64,000 nucleotides of DNA from positions 1-64,000 of the forward strand of contig CAMYYD010000010.1 of NCBI GenBank assembly GCA_947303395.1. Direction: 5' to 3'. The first letter of the stretch is position 1; the number at the start of each line of letters is the position of its first letter. Below, piece by piece: positions 42,448-51,961 of this stretch. Source of the DNA: an uncultured Bacteroidales bacterium. Lineage in GTDB: Bacteria; Bacteroidota; Bacteroidia; Bacteroidales; F082. The position numbers and the translations under genes are program-made. The notes beneath the pieces are model-generated. The model saw nothing but the letters and a program-made list of their open reading frames with translations, was not told the DNA's origin and did no database searches.

Positions 42448-45384
42448 ATGAAAAGACTATTATTAGTTTTGTCTTTCTGCTTTGTGATTGTTGGTGTTAA
42501 GGCACAAAACATTTGGAAACCAATCAGTTATAGCGGCACTTTTTTAGGAGCGGGGCCAGATGGCAGTATTTACACTACAAACTATATTGGCGACCATAAC
42601 ATCATGATTTCAAAGGATGATGGCGAGACATGGCAAGTGTCATTCCCTGGCGAAGGATGTTATTTTAATCCATTTTGTTTCACGGTAAGTAAAGAAGGAC
42701 GAGTGTTTGTTGTTGACAATCAATCGGATAGAGTTTTTTATACTAGCAACAACGGTCTTACTTGGCAGTATACTGAACCAATTCCCATTGAAAGCTGGGA
42801 TAATGCTTATATGTTGTATGCCGCCACTAACAACATTATTGTTGGAAGGACCAATGAACAAGATGTTTTCTATACAATCGACGGAGGTGTAACATGGCAA
42901 ATTCATCATCCTGATATTTTTGATCCGGATTATGCTATTTATGATATTATCGTCAATGAAAACGGCGATGTTTATGCCAGCATTTACAATCCTTTCAGGA
43001 CTAATATGGGTATTTATCATTCATCAGTTTACAATATAAATAACTGGGAGCTTATTGAATTTGACGGTTTGGGCATAAGGGATATAGCGTTCGACCCTGA
43101 AGGCAATGTGGTTTGCGGCGTGGTATCGGGTTCGTTTCCAGGATTTGTACATAAACCTGGATTCTATGCATTTTCATCAAACAACAGCATCGCCATTTCT
43201 GATAACGGCATTACATACACATGGAAAGAATTGCCAACTAAAGCAGTTTTAACATATTCATTAGACCATGGTGGCAGTTTTACTGAGATTGGCGAAGAGT
43301 TGCCTCTTTCAATGTTCACTTTTGAAGGGTCAATATATAAAGGGTTTGATAATCATTTGTATTTCCTTGGAAATGGTCTAAAAAAATCGGTAAGCAACGC
43401 CGATGATCTGATAAACCAAACGGATTCGTGTTGGAATGGCGGCGTTGCCTATTCGTTTGACGGCGGTGAAGGCACGTATGAAAACCCATATAGGATAGCT
43501 TCGGCGGAACAGCTCGCTTTACTCGGCGAATGGTGTGATCATGGCTGTTACGTTTTGACAAAAGACATCTGTCTGAATGGCTCAAATGGATTGATTTGGG
43601 ATCCGATAGGTAAAGTCATTGACGAATATAATTGGAGTAGTTTTTCGGGTGTTTTCGATGGCAACGGTCATAAAATATATGATATGCGTGTTGATGAGAC
43701 TTGCGGCTCAAAGACTGTCGGTTTGTTCGGCAACACTTATCGGGCGACCATTAAAAATGTGATTATTGAGAGCTCGTCTGTTGAAAATGATGCGGATAAC
43801 AGTTACAGCAAAGCAAGTGCCGCTTTGCTCGTCGGTCAAGCAGAACAGACAAATATCATCAGCTGCACGGTTAATGGTGTGGTGCATGGCACGTGCAACG
43901 ATAATCTTGAAGGAGGTTTCGTGGGCGGCATCGTCGGTTTCAGTGAGAAAAGTCATATAATTGACTGTTTCAATTATGCCTCAGTTAATGGTAATGTAGT
44001 CGGCGGAATCGTTGGGAAGTCGACACTGGACACCATATCTGTCTGCGGTAATTATGGCGATATTACCGGAATTATCACTGACAATGCGACAACATTTGCC
44101 GGCGGTATCTCAGGACAAGGTGATTATATCGCTGATTGTTTTAACCATGGTAATATTACCACCGTTTATGATGGCGATTCCATACATTCGTTGTTTTTTC
44201 TCGGCGGCATAGCTGGTTATGTATCGACAGAAGGTCATATCAATAACGTTTACAACATTGGTGACATTGAAGAGCCCGCTTCATCGGACTATGATTTAGG
44301 CATCATAGCGGGACATGCTTTGTCGGACGATTTCACCGATTGCTATTGGCATGGCGAATACAACATCCCTGTTTGTGGTAACCTTACCGTACAAAATTCA
44401 TGCGCTTTTAATTATGATGAAACGTCAGGCCGATGGATTCTCGACGAGTCACATCATGGCACCACCGATTTTCTCGACGCCTTGAACATCAGCTCATCAA
44501 GCAACTGTTACTGGTATTTAGATGGCAATGGCTATCCCAGACCGGGCTATTTCGGACTGAACTATTCGCTTATCGGAACAGAATGGTATTATGAGATAAC
44601 AAACGGAAACGGAGCTATAACCTATCAGCATTTGGAATGCGCCGCCGACACTGCCATCAACAGCAAGCGCGCCAAAGTGATTGTAAAAAGCAACACATTG
44701 TACGACAAAGATTTACGCTCAAAAATCACTCATGAATACATCGATTATGACGATGGTGTCGTTTATTGGTGGGACAAGCAATCAGAGAGTTATACAACCC
44801 TCTACAATTTCGATGCTCAAATTGGTGACGAATGGAGTATACATGTAGGTAATGAGAGTATCACTATGCATGTTGATAATGTGTATTACAATGATTATGA
44901 AGGTAAAACCTATCGTGTTATGACTGTCAGCGATGCGAACGACATCTTTAGCGGCGATATCATCTGCGGCATTGGGCACACCATGAGTTTCTTCCCTGAG
45001 AGACTGCTCAACAATCGCGATATCGACGTGGATGGTATCCGCTGCTATTGGAGTTTTGGCGAGCAGATGATACAATTCGGTGACACCGACTGTGATGAAA
45101 TTTATAACATCATTCATTTTGATGTTGAGGAAATTCAATCCGAGACGATTTCGGTTTATCCGAATCCGACAAATGGCGTAATCACAATTAAAATTGGCGA
45201 TAATGAGACGTTTCAGGAAACGTCTCTACAGGCGATGGAATACACCATCACAAATATTTGTGGCCAAATCGTCACACAAGGCATGATTTCGTCTGATAAT
45301 CAACAGATTAACATAGAAAACTTGCCGGATGGAATGTATTTTGTAAATATCAATAATCAAATTGTAAAGATTATTAAAAATTGA
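42448..45384 (+). CDS. Giant T9SS surface protein with Asp-box repeats and GLUG domains
   Basis: A 978-residue secreted protein, signal peptide ending near VKAQ (residue 20). The N-terminal 300 residues contain Asp-box (BNR) repeats typical of sialidase or sortilin-like propellers: SKDDGETWQ, TSNNGLTWQ, TIDGGVTWQ and others. From about residue 335 it resembles the previous gene: NPYRIASAEQLALLGE, GLUG repeats, the 230-residue conserved region (EWYYEITNGNG) and a T9SS sorting domain (SVYPNPTNG). It starts 22 bases after the previous gene. The two are tandem paralogs with exchanged N-terminal modules. Catalytic residues of sialidases are not apparent. Confidence 0.88.
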   Translation: MKRLLLVLSFCFVIVGVKAQNIWKPISYSGTFLGAGPDGSIYTTNYIGDHNIMISKDDGETWQVSFPGEGCYFNPFCFTVSKEGRVFVVDNQSDRVFYTSNNGLTWQYTEPIPIESWDNAYMLYAATNNIIVGRTNEQDVFYTIDGGVTWQIHHPDIFDPDYAIYDIIVNENGDVYASIYNPFRTNMGIYHSSVYNINNWELIEFDGLGIRDIAFDPEGNVVCGVVSGSFPGFVHKPGFYAFSSNNSIAISDNGITYTWKELPTKAVLTYSLDHGGSFTEIGEELPLSMFTFEGSIYKGFDNHLYFLGNGLKKSVSNADDLINQTDSCWNGGVAYSFDGGEGTYENPYRIASAEQLALLGEWCDHGCYVLTKDICLNGSNGLIWDPIGKVIDEYNWSSFSGVFDGNGHKIYDMRVDETCGSKTVGLFGNTYRATIKNVIIESSSVENDADNSYSKASAALLVGQAEQTNIISCTVNGVVHGTCNDNLEGGFVGGIVGFSEKSHIIDCFNYASVNGNVVGGIVGKSTLDTISVCGNYGDITGIITDNATTFAGGISGQGDYIADCFNHGNITTVYDGDSIHSLFFLGGIAGYVSTEGHINNVYNIGDIEEPASSDYDLGIIAGHALSDDFTDCYWHGEYNIPVCGNLTVQNSCAFNYDETSGRWILDESHHGTTDFLDALNISSSSNCYWYLDGNGYPRPGYFGLNYSLIGTEWYYEITNGNGAITYQHLECAADTAINSKRAKVIVKSNTLYDKDLRSKITHEYIDYDDGVVYWWDKQSESYTTLYNFDAQIGDEWSIHVGNESITMHVDNVYYNDYEGKTYRVMTVSDANDIFSGDIICGIGHTMSFFPERLLNNRDIDVDGIRCYWSFGEQMIQFGDTDCDEIYNIIHFDVEEIQSETISVYPNPTNGVITIKIGDNETFQETSLQAMEYTITNICGQIVTQGMISSDNQQINIENLPDGMYFVNINNQIVKIIKN
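45205..45226. repeat. In-frame palindrome in the T9SS sorting domain of the Asp-box protein
   Basis: GAGACGTTTC-AG-GAAACGTCTC is a perfect 10-bp inverted repeat inside the coding sequence. It lies at the position equivalent to the palindrome at 42260-42279 of the paralog, and shares the outer AGACG/CGTCT bases but has a different core. Confidence 0.85.
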
Positions 45385-45395
45385 GAATAAAATTA

Positions 45396-45437
45396 CGGCG
45401 CTGCTTTAAGGGCATTAACGCCATTAAAGCAGCGCCG
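45396..45437. terminator. Strong bidirectional hairpin terminator
   Basis: CGGCGCTGCTTTAA pairs perfectly with TTAAAGCAGCGCCG (14 bp), with an inner GGC/GCC stem and ATTAAC loop. It lies between the converging Asp-box protein and tricorn-like protease genes. T-runs are modest on both sides. The nested stem could alternatively be a repeated palindromic element serving as terminator. Confidence 0.82.
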
Positions 45438-45457
45438 CATTAATTACTTTTACACTA

Positions 45458-48400
45458 TTAATGTGTCTTATCCGGCCACTCCGGCACTGCTGGTGCTTCC
45501 GGCCAGTCCTTCATCTGTTCAAGGATTACCTCGATAGCCTTGTCAAGCTGGGCGTCAACGCCATTGAACTCATCGTATGGATTGTTGTCGATGACGATAT
45601 CAGGATCGACACCGTGTCCCTCGATGATCCAGTTACCGTTTTGGTCGAACGGAGCGAACTCAGGACGGTTCAAAGTGCCGCCATCGATGAACGGCAAGCT
45701 GCCACGGATGCCAACAACACCGCCCCATGAGCGTGTACCGATGGTCGTACCGAGCTTATAGTGCTTGAACTGCCACGGGAACAGGTCACCGTCGGATGCT
45801 GAATATTTATTGAACAACAACACTTTAGGTCCGTTCATCATCTGGTTTGGCTTGATTTCGGCAGCGCTGCCGTTGCGTGTGATGGTCCACATCGCTGCTT
45901 CACGGCGCAGACGTTCGATAATCATTGGAGAGACGTTGCCACCGCCATTGCCACGGTCGTCGATAATCAGAGCCTTCTTGGTGAGCTGTGGATAGAAATA
46001 TTTCACGAACTCGTTCAAGCCCTCAGGTCCCATATCAGGGATGTGGATGTAGCCCACCTGACCGTTGGTCGCCTTGTTGACTTTCTCGATGTTGTTTTGC
46101 ACCATATTGTAATAATAGAGCGAGTTTTCGCTTGATATCGGTGTAACCACCACGTCGCGGGCACCGTTTTCCGATGCTTTAGTGTTTAAAGTTAAAACGA
46201 CAGCCTTGCCAGCTTTGTCAACCAAAGACTCGTAGATGTTGTTCATGTTTTTTGTTGACACGCCATCGACAGCCACGATGAAGTCGCCTTCCTTAGCATT
46301 TACGCCTATTTCGGTCAATGGTGAGATTGTTGCGTCGTTCCAGCTCTCCCCTTTCAAAATCTTCTTGATTTTGTAATAACCGCTACCGTCACGCTCAAGT
46401 TCAGCGCCAAGCAGACCGAGTTTGAGACGTGGTGTCTCGACGCGGTCGCCGCCACCGGTGTATGCATGTCCGATGTTCAATTCACCAATCATCTCGCCGA
46501 TGAGGTAGTTGACATCGTTACGGTCGCCGCAATAAGGAATCAACACCGAGTATTTATCGTGGATTGCCGGCCAGTCGTTGCCGTGCATGTTTGGCGCATA
46601 GAAGAAATCGCGCATCTGACGCCATGCCTCGGTGTAGATCTGAGCCCATTCCTCATGCAGATTGACCCATTTCTTCATGTTCGAGAGGTCAACAGGATTG
46701 TCGATGCTCTTCACTTCGCGCTTTGGAGCGTTGATAACCGCCATGTCCCAACGTTTTCTGATAATCATCTTCTTTCCGTCAGGAGTCAATCCATAGCCGT
46801 TGAAGTCGCCGATTCTAGTAGCTTCTTTTTCCTCCAAATCATAGTAATACAAGCCGCCGCCACGGTTGCCCCAAGACATATAATAAAGCCCGTTTTCAAC
46901 ACCTTTGAGCTCGTAATAATATGCGGTTTTGATGTCTGGCAACGGGATGATACGACTCATAATGCCTTCAAAATCAATCTTTATCGACTTATCTTCTTTC
47001 TTTGAATCTTTTTTCTTGTCTTTGCCAGATTTTTCTTCTTTTGCCTCGCCTTTTTCGACTTTCACTTCGTCATTCTTTGCGAGGAACGGCGATGGGGTGT
47101 CTTTCTGCAAAGTAATCAAATAGATGCGGCTCTGCTCACGATAGGCGTAGTTCCACTCCACGCTGCTGTATGTCGGGTTGAAATCACGTTCTGAGGTGAA
47201 ATACAGATACTTTCCGTTCTTGTCGAAGGTCGGATTCGATGAGTTGAACCAAGTGTCGGTGACAGGCTCAGTCTTCTGAGTATCAACGTTATAAATGAAA
47301 ATTCTGCTAAACTCCGACATGTTTGCATCTGTGTAAGCTATCCATTTGCTGTCGGGCGACCATGTAAAATCTCCCATCTCACCAGCCTGGCTCTTTGCCA
47401 CCTCAGTCACTTTCTTCGAAGCGACGTCAATCATCATGAGGCGGTTCATTTTGTCGTACCAGGCAATCTTTTTGCTATCTGGCGACCATGAAGGCTGGTA
47501 TTTGTATGTCTCCGAAACCGATTTAGAATCAGTGAGTTGGATAGCCTCCTCTTTGCCATCCTGTTTCTGGATGAAAAGTTCGTCGTTGCCAGTTTTATCA
47601 GAGATGTAAGCGATATATTCGCCATCAGGAGACCATGCGACGTTGCGGTCGTGGACGCCGTCAGATTTTGTGAGATTACGAGTAATTCCTGACTCTACAG
47701 GCAATGTCCAAACATCACCGCGAGCACCTAAGACGATACGTTTGCCATCAGGAGACACATCACCCGAGGTTATGAATTTCGATGCGTCGATGTATTTCGT
47801 TCTCGATGATATGCCATCGTTGACGATTCTCACTTTTATCGGGTGAATGCTGTTGTCCTTCAAGCTCAGACGATACAACATGCCGCCATTTTCATAAACG
47901 ATGTCGTTGTCACCAAGCGAAGGATATTTCACATCGTAATAAGTGTAATCAGTAACCTTCGTAAGTGCCTTTGTGTTCAAGTCATAGCAGAAGATATTCA
48001 TCGTTCTGTCACGGTCGGAGCAGAAATAAATCTTATTGCCAGCCCACATCGGGAAGATGTCTTGAGCGACGTTGTTGGTTATGTTTGTGAGTTCTTTCGT
48101 GTTGAAGTCGAAAATCCAGATATCGTCGGCCATACCGCCACGATAGTATTTCCATGTACGGAACTCGCGCATCACTCTGTTGAATGCAATCTTTTGACCG
48201 TCAGGAGAATAGCTAATCCAGCCGCCTTCTTCAAAAGGGAGCTGCTCGCCAAGTCCACCGTTGATGTTTGCCACAAAAAGATGTCCGACGAAATCATCCC
48301 AAGTGATTCTGCGTGAACGATATACGATGTTTTCGTTGTCTTTCCATGTCATCACGATATTGTTCGGTCCCATGCGGTCTGAGAGGTCGTCACGGTCGAG

Positions 48401-48727
48401 GGTTGCAGTGTAGGTAACACGTTTAGGCTCACCACCTTGCGATGGCATCACGTAAACCTCGGTATTGCCGTCGTACTGGCCAGTAAATGCAATGTTTTTT
48501 CCGTCTGGAGAGAATCTCGCAAAGATCTCGAATCCGTCAGAGTCGTTAGTCAGTTGGCGAGCCTCACCGCCGTTGATGTCGACAGTGTAAAGGTCACCGG
48601 CGTAGCTGAAGACCACCTGGTTTCCGTGAATTGCCGGAAAACGCAGCATCTTAGCCTCATTCTGTGCTTGAAGTGACAATGTGCCTAATGCAAGCAACAT
48701 GCTGAAAATCAATAAGTTTTTCTTCAT
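45458..48727 (-). CDS. Secreted tricorn-like protease (TolB-propeller, PDZ, S41 peptidase)
   Basis: A 1089-residue protein with signal peptide (ends near LQAQ). Residues about 25-540 form beta-propellers with WSPDSK/SPDGK repeats. A lysine-rich linker (KEEKSGKDKKKDSKK) near 565 separates a second part with a tricorn C1 region, a PDZ domain around 790-880 and a tail-specific S41 serine protease domain. Likely active-site parts are NIGHAYTGGGD (histidine), RGNGGGNV, and the nucleophile in KYSASDGDLF. Tricorn cuts oligopeptides to short peptides; a secreted version would digest extracellular or periplasmic peptides, fitting amino-acid fermentation. Confidence 0.92.
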   Translation of the reverse strand: MKKNLLIFSMLLALGTLSLQAQNEAKMLRFPAIHGNQVVFSYAGDLYTVDINGGEARQLTNDSDGFEIFARFSPDGKNIAFTGQYDGNTEVYVMPSQGGEPKRVTYTATLDRDDLSDRMGPNNIVMTWKDNENIVYRSRRITWDDFVGHLFVANINGGLGEQLPFEEGGWISYSPDGQKIAFNRVMREFRTWKYYRGGMADDIWIFDFNTKELTNITNNVAQDIFPMWAGNKIYFCSDRDRTMNIFCYDLNTKALTKVTDYTYYDVKYPSLGDNDIVYENGGMLYRLSLKDNSIHPIKVRIVNDGISSRTKYIDASKFITSGDVSPDGKRIVLGARGDVWTLPVESGITRNLTKSDGVHDRNVAWSPDGEYIAYISDKTGNDELFIQKQDGKEEAIQLTDSKSVSETYKYQPSWSPDSKKIAWYDKMNRLMMIDVASKKVTEVAKSQAGEMGDFTWSPDSKWIAYTDANMSEFSRIFIYNVDTQKTEPVTDTWFNSSNPTFDKNGKYLYFTSERDFNPTYSSVEWNYAYREQSRIYLITLQKDTPSPFLAKNDEVKVEKGEAKEEKSGKDKKKDSKKEDKSIKIDFEGIMSRIIPLPDIKTAYYYELKGVENGLYYMSWGNRGGGLYYYDLEEKEATRIGDFNGYGLTPDGKKMIIRKRWDMAVINAPKREVKSIDNPVDLSNMKKWVNLHEEWAQIYTEAWRQMRDFFYAPNMHGNDWPAIHDKYSVLIPYCGDRNDVNYLIGEMIGELNIGHAYTGGGDRVETPRLKLGLLGAELERDGSGYYKIKKILKGESWNDATISPLTEIGVNAKEGDFIVAVDGVSTKNMNNIYESLVDKAGKAVVLTLNTKASENGARDVVVTPISSENSLYYYNMVQNNIEKVNKATNGQVGYIHIPDMGPEGLNEFVKYFYPQLTKKALIIDDRGNGGGNVSPMIIERLRREAAMWTITRNGSAAEIKPNQMMNGPKVLLFNKYSASDGDLFPWQFKHYKLGTTIGTRSWGGVVGIRGSLPFIDGGTLNRPEFAPFDQNGNWIIEGHGVDPDIVIDNNPYDEFNGVDAQLDKAIEVILEQMKDWPEAPAVPEWPDKTH

Positions 48728-48739
48728 TTTTATTAAGTT

Positions 48740-51700
48740 TTAAAATAGTCTGTCCATCTTCACTTCAACAGCTTTTACCTCATCTCCTATATAAACGAGA
48801 TAAGCCTTGATATGCTGCATGCGATTCATCTGAATTATAGCACTCATATAATCACGCAGCTGGTTGTAGTATTTTTCATGCTCTTTACCAGTTTTGTAAT
48901 CGATGAGAATGGTTCCTTGAGGCGTTTCCGCGTACCGGTCAGGACGAATGATTCTGCCGTCGTAAGTGTGGATATCCATCTCGTTTTTCACAATGGCATC
49001 GTCAGAAAATGCTGGCTTAAGTTGCGGAATATCAGTTACTTTACGGAAAGTCTCAAGTAGTTTTGCTGCCTGCTCCTCGTCAATGGTTCCATCATTGACA
49101 TATGGTCGTAATGCCTTTTCTGCGTCGTCAATCGTGCGGATTTTCGACAGAATCTGATGCACCAGTGATCCCCATTCTTCTGGCATGAACGAACCTTTTT
49201 CAGCCCAAATCATGGTCGGATCGGGGTCAACTTGTAGCTTTTCGGACCAATCCAACGATTTCGGAGCCTCCTCGCCTGCTGCCAACTCCAAAACCCCGAC
49301 ATCGTCCTTGCTATTTTCTTTCTCTTTGATTTCCAATATGGTAGATGCAGCATCTCCATAATTATACGATGTCTTCTCCTCGCCTTCCTGAGCTTCAATC
49401 TCATTCTTGTTTAAAAAATAATCATCGAAACCAGGAACGTCATTTTCTGATTTAATATGTTGAATATCAAGATTATCCGCAAAGAAATCGGTAAAAATAT
49501 TGTATCCGTCGGCAGGACGTTTGTCATTGGTGTAAACGAACAACATGTTCTTGGCACGTGTCATCGCAACGTACATGATGTCAAGCACATCAAGCATAGT
49601 CTTAGCGTTTTCTTTTTCAACCAGAGGCTCGTAGATTGTGCCTTTTAACTTCTCTTTCGACAGCTTTAGCAAAAACGCATCAAGATATGGAATATCTTTA
49701 GCATCTTGATTATCAGCGCATTGTATCCACATCTCGTTTTGTGTGAAACCATGAGCCGAGGTCAGACTGGTGTCAGCATAAGGATACAAAACAATATTGA
49801 ATTCCAATCCTTTAGCCTTGTGAATGGTCATAATATTGACGTAGTTGAGGTCACCGGTAATCTGTACCGCCAACTTGTCTTTTTTCTTATCCCAAAACTC
49901 CAGAAAATCGTCGATTCCAGCGCTGTGACGGCATTGCCATTCGTAGACGGTGTTCATGAAATATTGCAGGAACACGTCGTCTAATATGTTGAAATTGTAT
50001 TGGTTACAGATTTGGATAAAAAGGTCATAAATACCACCCGTAGGGGCAAATATTTTGTCCGATGATTGGGCAAAAGATGTATCGCCACCACAAGACGTGG
50101 CAAAAAATTCCACAGCATGTTTCGTCACTGGATTTTTGTCATCGACCATCAATTTCAATGTGTTGACAATCAACTGAACCTTGTCGGAGGTCTGCAACAA
50201 CACCGATTCAGCCGACAAAACCTCAATGCCGTTTTCGACCAGATAATTGGCAATGTCAGTGCCATCGTTATTGGCTCGAACTAAAATTGTAATATCTTTA
50301 TAATCAACTCCTTGGTTGTGCAAATCTATAATTTGCTTTAACATCGAGGCCTTGACCTTATCCTTGTATTCAGATACCTCCATGTCACCGTGAAACACCT
50401 CAACAGAGACGAAACCATCAGGTTTTTTAGGGTCGTAAATCTGTTCGGCATCATGGTAAACATCTGTGATATTTATATAACGTTCGGCAAATCTGTAAAA
50501 CGTGTTGTTGAATTTTATCACGTTTTTCGACGAGCGATAATTCGTTCCAAGCGTCATCTTTTGTGCCGAATTTACGAATTGTGTCTCACAACGTGCACCG
50601 AACTCGCCTTCCGGACATTTGTAAATCCTTGGCAAATTGATGATTTGTTCGACTTCACCGCTTCTAAACCTGTAAATCGACTGTTTCGCGTCGCCAACAA
50701 TCATGTTCATATTGCCGAAAGAGAGGCTGTTTTCCATCAACGGCAGGAAATTCTGCCACTGCAGCACCGAAGTGTCCTGAAACTCATCAATGAAATAATG
50801 CCTGTACTTCTCGCCTATCCTCTCGTAAATGAACGGCACCGAACAATCGCCCAAGATATCGGAAATACGCTTGTTAAACTCCGAAATATGCACCTGCGCT
50901 GTCTCAGAAATATATTGGCGTATCAGTTCGAAAATATGACTTCTCAGAACATACAAAAACAGATTTTTCTCAATAATTTCAAATACTAACTTCTTGGAAT
51001 ACAGCGCTTTATATTTATCAATCGCATCGGCGTAAACTGCGACGATAATATCTTCGGCAACCAGACTTTTTGCATCGTTCCAGCGTTTTTCGCCACTCAA
51101 AATCTTCTCAATCGTGGCCGTCGTTACCGTACTTTTGCCTTCCAGCATCTTCTTTTTCACTGATGGCAAGCCTGTCTTAGCCTTTCCGTTGTAATCTTGT
51201 TCAGTGATGCCTAAATTCGTCTCCTCTGTTTCTATATTATTGATAATCAGAGATAAAGCATCTTTCATCTTCTCGTTTTCAGAATGAACGTATTTCTTTA
51301 TCTCTTTGTATTTATCTTCATCTAAGTCACTGAAACTCTTATAATTACCTTTACGATAAGCGTCTTCTGAAAGCAGTTTTTCGATATATTCGCCAATAGG
51401 CTTTTTAACGTTCCACGAAGTCTCTTCCGACAGGTTATATTCGACAAAATTCGACAAAATAGTGGTTATGAAATGGTTTTTGCCGATTTCATCAGAAATG
51501 CGCTTAACAATCTCGTCGATAAGATCATCGTTGTCCAAAATCACACTGTATTGTCCAGGAAGCTCCAATTCTCGCGCGAAACTGCGTGATAGTCGTTGCA
51601 CGAAACTGTCGATAGTGCAGACAGCAAAGTCGCTGTAGTTATGCAACATTCTGACATACAATCGTTTAGCCCTATTTGCCAATTCATTTTCATCAACTCC

Positions 51701-51961
51701 GATTGTGGCCGTCAGATAATTGCGCATCTGTACAATGTCTTCGTTTTTCGAGCTTTCGCTTATGCCAAGCAAAAAACGTAAAATCTTGGCTTTCATCTCG
51801 TTAGCCGCCTTGTTGGTGAATGTTACAGCCAAAATTTCCCGATAAGCATCGACATTATCGCCAAGACAAAGCGTGAGATATTCCTTCACTAAAGTGAAAG
51901 TTTTGCCAGAGCCCGCTGAGGCTTTGTAAATCTTAAAAGGCTTATTTTGGTACTGGTTCAT
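48740..51961 (-). CDS. AddA/RecB-like UvrD-family helicase-nuclease
   Basis: A 1073-residue superfamily 1A helicase. Walker A is ASAGSGKT near residue 15-22, motif II region FIDEFQDTSVLQW, motif III MIVGDAKQSIYRFR, and motif VI YVAMTRAKNMLF. The C-terminal 150 residues hold a RecB-type nuclease with RPDRYAE and ILIDYKTGKEH, the D and DYK catalytic residues. It should process double-strand breaks together with an AddB-like partner. AddB is not next to it; the neighbour is tamB, with which it overlaps by 20 bases. Its being the sole subunit here is unusual. Confidence 0.9.
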   Translation of the reverse strand: MNQYQNKPFKIYKASAGSGKTFTLVKEYLTLCLGDNVDAYREILAVTFTNKAANEMKAKILRFLLGISESSKNEDIVQMRNYLTATIGVDENELANRAKRLYVRMLHNYSDFAVCTIDSFVQRLSRSFARELELPGQYSVILDNDDLIDEIVKRISDEIGKNHFITTILSNFVEYNLSEETSWNVKKPIGEYIEKLLSEDAYRKGNYKSFSDLDEDKYKEIKKYVHSENEKMKDALSLIINNIETEETNLGITEQDYNGKAKTGLPSVKKKMLEGKSTVTTATIEKILSGEKRWNDAKSLVAEDIIVAVYADAIDKYKALYSKKLVFEIIEKNLFLYVLRSHIFELIRQYISETAQVHISEFNKRISDILGDCSVPFIYERIGEKYRHYFIDEFQDTSVLQWQNFLPLMENSLSFGNMNMIVGDAKQSIYRFRSGEVEQIINLPRIYKCPEGEFGARCETQFVNSAQKMTLGTNYRSSKNVIKFNNTFYRFAERYINITDVYHDAEQIYDPKKPDGFVSVEVFHGDMEVSEYKDKVKASMLKQIIDLHNQGVDYKDITILVRANNDGTDIANYLVENGIEVLSAESVLLQTSDKVQLIVNTLKLMVDDKNPVTKHAVEFFATSCGGDTSFAQSSDKIFAPTGGIYDLFIQICNQYNFNILDDVFLQYFMNTVYEWQCRHSAGIDDFLEFWDKKKDKLAVQITGDLNYVNIMTIHKAKGLEFNIVLYPYADTSLTSAHGFTQNEMWIQCADNQDAKDIPYLDAFLLKLSKEKLKGTIYEPLVEKENAKTMLDVLDIMYVAMTRAKNMLFVYTNDKRPADGYNIFTDFFADNLDIQHIKSENDVPGFDDYFLNKNEIEAQEGEEKTSYNYGDAASTILEIKEKENSKDDVGVLELAAGEEAPKSLDWSEKLQVDPDPTMIWAEKGSFMPEEWGSLVHQILSKIRTIDDAEKALRPYVNDGTIDEEQAAKLLETFRKVTDIPQLKPAFSDDAIVKNEMDIHTYDGRIIRPDRYAETPQGTILIDYKTGKEHEKYYNQLRDYMSAIIQMNRMQHIKAYLVYIGDEVKAVEVKMDRLF

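Noticed and set aside
50390-50989. 199-residue plus-strand ORF
   Set aside because: Antisense to the AddA-like gene; no start signal and no domain.
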